Of a stretch of DNA of 9,584 bases, positions 6,424 to 9,584 are shown one piece after another. The translations under genes were made by a program, and so were the position numbers. Every line of letters begins with the position of its first letter. Position 1 is the stretch's first letter. The notes below the pieces were generated by a model. The model saw only the letters and a program-made list of their open reading frames with translations. It made no database searches and had not been told where the DNA came from. The DNA comes from an uncultured Rhodanobacteraceae bacterium (GTDB lineage Bacteria; Pseudomonadota; Gammaproteobacteria; Xanthomonadales; Ahniellaceae), in the NCBI GenBank assembly GCA_937873105.1, contig CALMWD010000478.1:1-9584 (forward strand), read 5' to 3'.

Positions 6424-6491
6424 TTGCGCGTTCCGGAAATCCCTGCGGTAGGATCGGGGTTCGGTTGCATTCGTCCGCCGGAACCCAGGGG
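6424..6491 (+). promoter_or_regulatory. Candidate promoter and Shine-Dalgarno for the M36 protease gene
   Basis: In the 100-nt gap before the protease, TTGCGC (6424-6429) and TAGGAT (6449-6454) could be -35 and -10 elements, but their 19-nt spacing is long. AGGGGAA (6487-6493) lies ~9 nt before the ATG at 6502 and is a good ribosome binding site. No terminator for the preceding DUF1993 gene is evident in this gap. Confidence 0.35.
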
Positions 6492-6501
6492 AAATCCGCT
6501 C

Positions 6502-9500
6502 ATGACTTCGAAGTTTGTTCGTGCACCGCTCGCGATCGCCATTTCTGCGCTGCTGGCGCAGTCCGCCTTCGCCGCCATCCAGACCTTGCCGCAGGTCGAC
6601 CGGTCGCTGACCGCGTCGCTCGCGAAGGCGCCGGCCGTCGATGGCCGCCGCCTGCAGCTGCCGATGACCTCGCTGCCGTCGGTCTTCGACGCCAAGTCGC
6701 TCGGCGTCGAGGGCGTGGCGCGCGCCCATCTGGACCGGATCGTGACCCGTGGCGGCGCCGCCAAGGCGCATGCGGAAGCCTTCGAGCTGGTGTCGACGGA
6801 TACGATGCGCGGCGGCGCGGCCGTCGTCCAATTCAAGCGCCGCATCGGCGGCATCGAGGTCTTCCGCGAGGACGTCGGCCTGCTGATCGACGCGAAATCA
6901 CGGCTGGTCGCCTTCCGCGGCCGCGACGGGCTGCTGGAGTCGAGCGCCGGAAAGGCGCTGGCGGCGTTCTCGCTGGGCGAGGCCGATGCCGCGGCGCTGG
7001 CCTTGTCGGCCTTCGGCATCGATCGCGCCCAGGCTGCGCAGACCTTGCGTGCGAGTCGCCGCGACGGCGAGTACCAGTGGTTCGAGGTCGCCGGTGTGCA
7101 GCGCGGCGAGAGCGGCGCCGTCAATCGGAACCCGGTTCGCGTCAAGGCCGTCTATTTCCCGCTGGCCGAAGGCGGCGTCGTCCCGGCCTGGTACATCGAG
7201 ACGCAGGCCCAGACCGGCGACCGCGCCGAGGCCGAGTACTACGCCCACGTCCTGAGTGCCGTCGACGGCAGCGTGTTGTTCCGGCACTTCCAGCAAGCCG
7301 ACGGCGGACCGGCCGCGTTCTCCTACCGCGTCTGGGCGGAAACTGCGCCGTTGGGCCTGCCGCAGCCCAATCCCTACGGCCGCAACGACACGCCGCATCC
7401 GACCGGATCGCCGACGTATGTGCCGTCCTTCGTGCCGCCGTCCCTGGTTACCCTGGCGAATGCGCCGTTTTCCCAGTCCGCGACCGATGGCTGGTTGCCG
7501 CCGGGGGCGACGGAGGCTACCGGCAACAACACCGAGGCCTATCTGGACCTTGGGAGTCCCGACGGCTTCAATCCGGAGACCGACCTGCGGCCGACCCCGA
7601 CCGCGCCCGGCGTGTTCGACCGGACCTATGACGTCAATGCCGAACCCGGTTCCTCGGCGACGCAGCGCATGGCCGCCTCGATCCAGCAGTTCTACTGGAT
7701 CAACTGGCTCCATGACGACTACTACGACGCCGGGTTCGCCGAGGTCGACGGCAATGCCCAGTCCGACAACTTCGGTCGTGGCGGTCTCGGCGGCGACAGC
7801 ATCAAGGCCGAAGGCCAGGACAGCTCCGGCACCAACAACGCCAACATGTCGACGCCCGCGGACGGCGCGCGTCCGCGCATGCAAATGTACGTGTGGAGCC
7901 CGGTCGCTCCGCGTTCGCTGACCTTTAACGCGGTGGAGTATGCGCATGGAACCGCCAGCTTTGGCCCGCAGACCTACAATGTCACCGGCCAGGTCGTGCG
8001 CGGGCTCGATGCCGTGGGTACGCCTGGCGGCTCGACCGGCACCGATGGTTGCACGGCGCTGAGCAATACCGTCGAGGTTGAGGGCAACATCGCCTTCATC
8101 GACCGCGGCACCTGTAATTTCGACCTCAAGGTAAAGAACGCGCAGAATGCCGGCGCCATCGGCGTCATCATCGGCTATATCGCGCCGGGTGCTGCAGGGG
8201 GCATGGGCGCGGGCAATCCGCCCCAGACCGGCATCACGATTCCCGCCGTCTCCGCCGGTTTCGACGACGCCAACCTGATGCGGGCTGCGCTGGACACTGC
8301 TGGCGCGGATACCGCGACGCTGTTCCGCGGCGCCGGCATCGGCCGCGACGGCACGATCGACGGCATGATCATTTCGCACGAGTGGGGCCACTACATCAGC
8401 AATCGCCTGGTCGGCAATGCCAGCGGCCTGACGAACCAGAAGGGCCGTGCGATGGGCGAGGGCTGGGCCGACTTCCATTCGCTGCTGTCGGCGGCCAAGG
8501 CGGAAGACGGTCCGGGCGGACCGACCGCCGATTTCGGAGACAGTTACGCACAGGGCGGTTATGCCAGCGGCAACTCCTTCGCCGGCATCCGTCGCTACCC
8601 GTACTCGACACGCATGGACGTCAGCCCGCTGACCTTCAAGCACACGGTGCAGGGTACGGCGCTGCCGGTCTCGCCCCCGCCGTCGCCGACGAGTCCGGAC
8701 AATGCGCAAGTCCACAACACCGGCGAGATCTGGGCCGCGATGCTGTGGGAATGTTATGCCGGCATCCTGAACGACACGCTCGGCGGCACGCCACGGCTGA
8801 CGTTCGACGAGGCGCGCGCGCGCATGAAGGACTACGTCGTGGCCGGCTACAAGCTCACGCCGTCCGCGCCGACCATGGTCGAGGCGCGCGACGCGATCCT
8901 GGCCGCGATCGCCGCGAACGACATCGACGATTTCGAGATCTGTGCCGCCGGCTTCGCCAAGCGCGGTCTCGGCATCCTCGCCGTGGATGCGCCGCGCGAT
9001 TCGACGACGAATGCCGGCGCGGTCGAGGACTTCACCGCTGGCGGCGACCTCGCCGCCACGGGATTGGCCGGCGACGACGATGCCAGTTGCGACAACGACG
9101 GCTATCTCGATCTCGACGAAACCGGCAGCCTGAGCATCGACGTGCGCAATACCGGCTGGGTATCGCTGACCGGCGGTTCGGTGTCCGTGACCGCGAACCA
9201 TGCGGGCGTCGCGTTCCCGTCCGGCAACCCGGCGGCGCTTGCGGCCAGCACGCCTTACGAGACGCAGACCATCCAGGTGCCGATCCGCCTCGACTCGATC
9301 CCGGCCAGCCGCGTCGTGCAATTCACGGCGACGCCGACGGAAGGCACGATCATCAATCCGCCGGGCACGGCGCGCACCTTCAACATGCGCGTCGCGACCT
9401 TCGAGTCCGCCGCGTCCTCGGCGACCGAAAGCTTCAGCGCGGATGCCTATCCTTGGTCCACTGAACTCGGCAACGGCGCGACGGCGAACTTCGCCTGGTA

Positions 9501-9584
9501 TCGCTCGGATTTCGACGCCACCGGCAAGCGCATCGCCATCGGTCCGGATTCCGGAGGGGTCGGGACCACATCGCTGGTGTCCGC
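6502..9584 (+). CDS. Secreted M36 (fungalysin-type) zinc metalloprotease with PA-domain insert, 3' end beyond window
   Basis: A preproprotein open for 1027 codons with no stop before the window edge. Sec signal peptide: MTSKFVRAPLAIAIS then ALLAQSAFA, cleavage after Ala24. A propeptide (~25-290, FTP/PepSY-like) follows, containing VVQFKRRIGGIEVFREDVG. The M36 catalytic domain opens with ATGNNTEAYLD (GNN 341-343), FYWINWLHDDYYDAGF, DNFGRGGLGGD and MQMYVWSP. A PA domain is inserted at ~493-600 (GNIAFIDRGTCNFDLKVKNA; IPAVSAGFDDANLM). The zinc site is HEWGH (His626, Glu627, His630) with third ligand Glu653 in GEGWADF, followed by VHNTGEIWAAMLWE from 737. After ~830 comes a C-terminal extension with a Ca-binding-like DDDASCDNDGYLDLDE (858-873) and beta-sandwich-like sequence. 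The start is supported by AGGGGAA ~9 nt upstream. It is expected to be secreted and self-processed for extracellular protein digestion. No neighbouring type II secretion gene is visible. Confidence 0.93.
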   Translation, partial: MTSKFVRAPLAIAISALLAQSAFAAIQTLPQVDRSLTASLAKAPAVDGRRLQLPMTSLPSVFDAKSLGVEGVARAHLDRIVTRGGAAKAHAEAFELVSTDTMRGGAAVVQFKRRIGGIEVFREDVGLLIDAKSRLVAFRGRDGLLESSAGKALAAFSLGEADAAALALSAFGIDRAQAAQTLRASRRDGEYQWFEVAGVQRGESGAVNRNPVRVKAVYFPLAEGGVVPAWYIETQAQTGDRAEAEYYAHVLSAVDGSVLFRHFQQADGGPAAFSYRVWAETAPLGLPQPNPYGRNDTPHPTGSPTYVPSFVPPSLVTLANAPFSQSATDGWLPPGATEATGNNTEAYLDLGSPDGFNPETDLRPTPTAPGVFDRTYDVNAEPGSSATQRMAASIQQFYWINWLHDDYYDAGFAEVDGNAQSDNFGRGGLGGDSIKAEGQDSSGTNNANMSTPADGARPRMQMYVWSPVAPRSLTFNAVEYAHGTASFGPQTYNVTGQVVRGLDAVGTPGGSTGTDGCTALSNTVEVEGNIAFIDRGTCNFDLKVKNAQNAGAIGVIIGYIAPGAAGGMGAGNPPQTGITIPAVSAGFDDANLMRAALDTAGADTATLFRGAGIGRDGTIDGMIISHEWGHYISNRLVGNASGLTNQKGRAMGEGWADFHSLLSAAKAEDGPGGPTADFGDSYAQGGYASGNSFAGIRRYPYSTRMDVSPLTFKHTVQGTALPVSPPPSPTSPDNAQVHNTGEIWAAMLWECYAGILNDTLGGTPRLTFDEARARMKDYVVAGYKLTPSAPTMVEARDAILAAIAANDIDDFEICAAGFAKRGLGILAVDAPRDSTTNAGAVEDFTAGGDLAATGLAGDDDASCDNDGYLDLDETGSLSIDVRNTGWVSLTGGSVSVTANHAGVAFPSGNPAALAASTPYETQTIQVPIRLDSIPASRVVQFTATPTEGTIINPPGTARTFNMRVATFESAASSATESFSADAYPWSTELGNGATANFAWYRSDFDATGKRIAIGPDSGGVGTTSLVS

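Noticed and set aside
5046..7145. A 699-codon open frame on the minus strand across trhO, the DUF1993 gene and the start of the protease gene.
   Set aside because: It lies antisense to three well-supported genes, has low-complexity Arg/Ala/Gly-rich composition with no recognisable domain, and covers the tRNA 5' end. Long antisense frames are expected in GC-rich DNA.
6898..9321. An 807-codon open frame on the minus strand opposite the M36 protease.
   Set aside because: The plus-strand frame has signal peptide, HEWGH and PA motifs; the minus frame is repetitive in Arg/Gly/Val/Asp with no family resemblance, typical of a codon-bias shadow.

Overview
The window reads as about 9.6 kb of chromosome from a GC-rich gammaproteobacterium, most likely of the order Xanthomonadales (Lysobacteraceae/Rhodanobacteraceae type). 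That assignment rests on the style of the proteins (DesK/DesR-like pair, short TrhO, secreted M36 protease with a PA insert) and on strong G/C bias at third codon positions. It is an inference from memory of these families, not from a search. There is no sign of phage, IS elements or CRISPR.

Layout. (i) 1-2126, plus strand: a DesK-type sensor histidine kinase and its NarL/LuxR-type response regulator, overlapping by ATGA. The kinase reading frame is open to the left edge. Its first ~120 codons look like the membrane part of a deltaproteobacterial 7TM-HD protein, with different base composition, so the 5' end is either a gene fusion or an assembly chimera. (ii) 2134-3308, minus strand: a small DUF4190-type membrane protein and a secreted protein with a C-terminal OB-fold-like domain. 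(iii) 3360-5068, minus strand: tRNA-Arg(CCT), then 23 nt later in that direction no promoter-sized gap before an ALDH7/antiquitin-type aldehyde dehydrogenase, closed by a clear intrinsic terminator. (iv) 5103-6401, plus strand: a TrhO-type tRNA uridine hydroxylase (rhodanese fold) and a DUF1993 protein, probably one operon. (v) 6502 to the right edge, plus strand: a large secreted M36 (fungalysin-type) zinc metalloprotease with signal peptide, propeptide, PA-domain insert and a C-terminal extension, cut off by the window end.

The genes do not form one pathway. The two-component pair is a self-contained membrane-signal module, the ALDH belongs to lysine/pipecolate catabolism, TrhO modifies wobble uridines of tRNAs, and the protease is exported. 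The most notable points are the composition and family switch inside the kinase frame near position 360, a compact inverted repeat at 5080-5096 that gives a -10 hexamer on each strand between the tRNA and trhO, and two genes (trhO and the DUF4190 gene) whose start codon lies exactly 6 nt after a -10-like hexamer with no Shine-Dalgarno, which suggests leaderless mRNAs. I see no convincing evidence of an undescribed defence or mobile system here.
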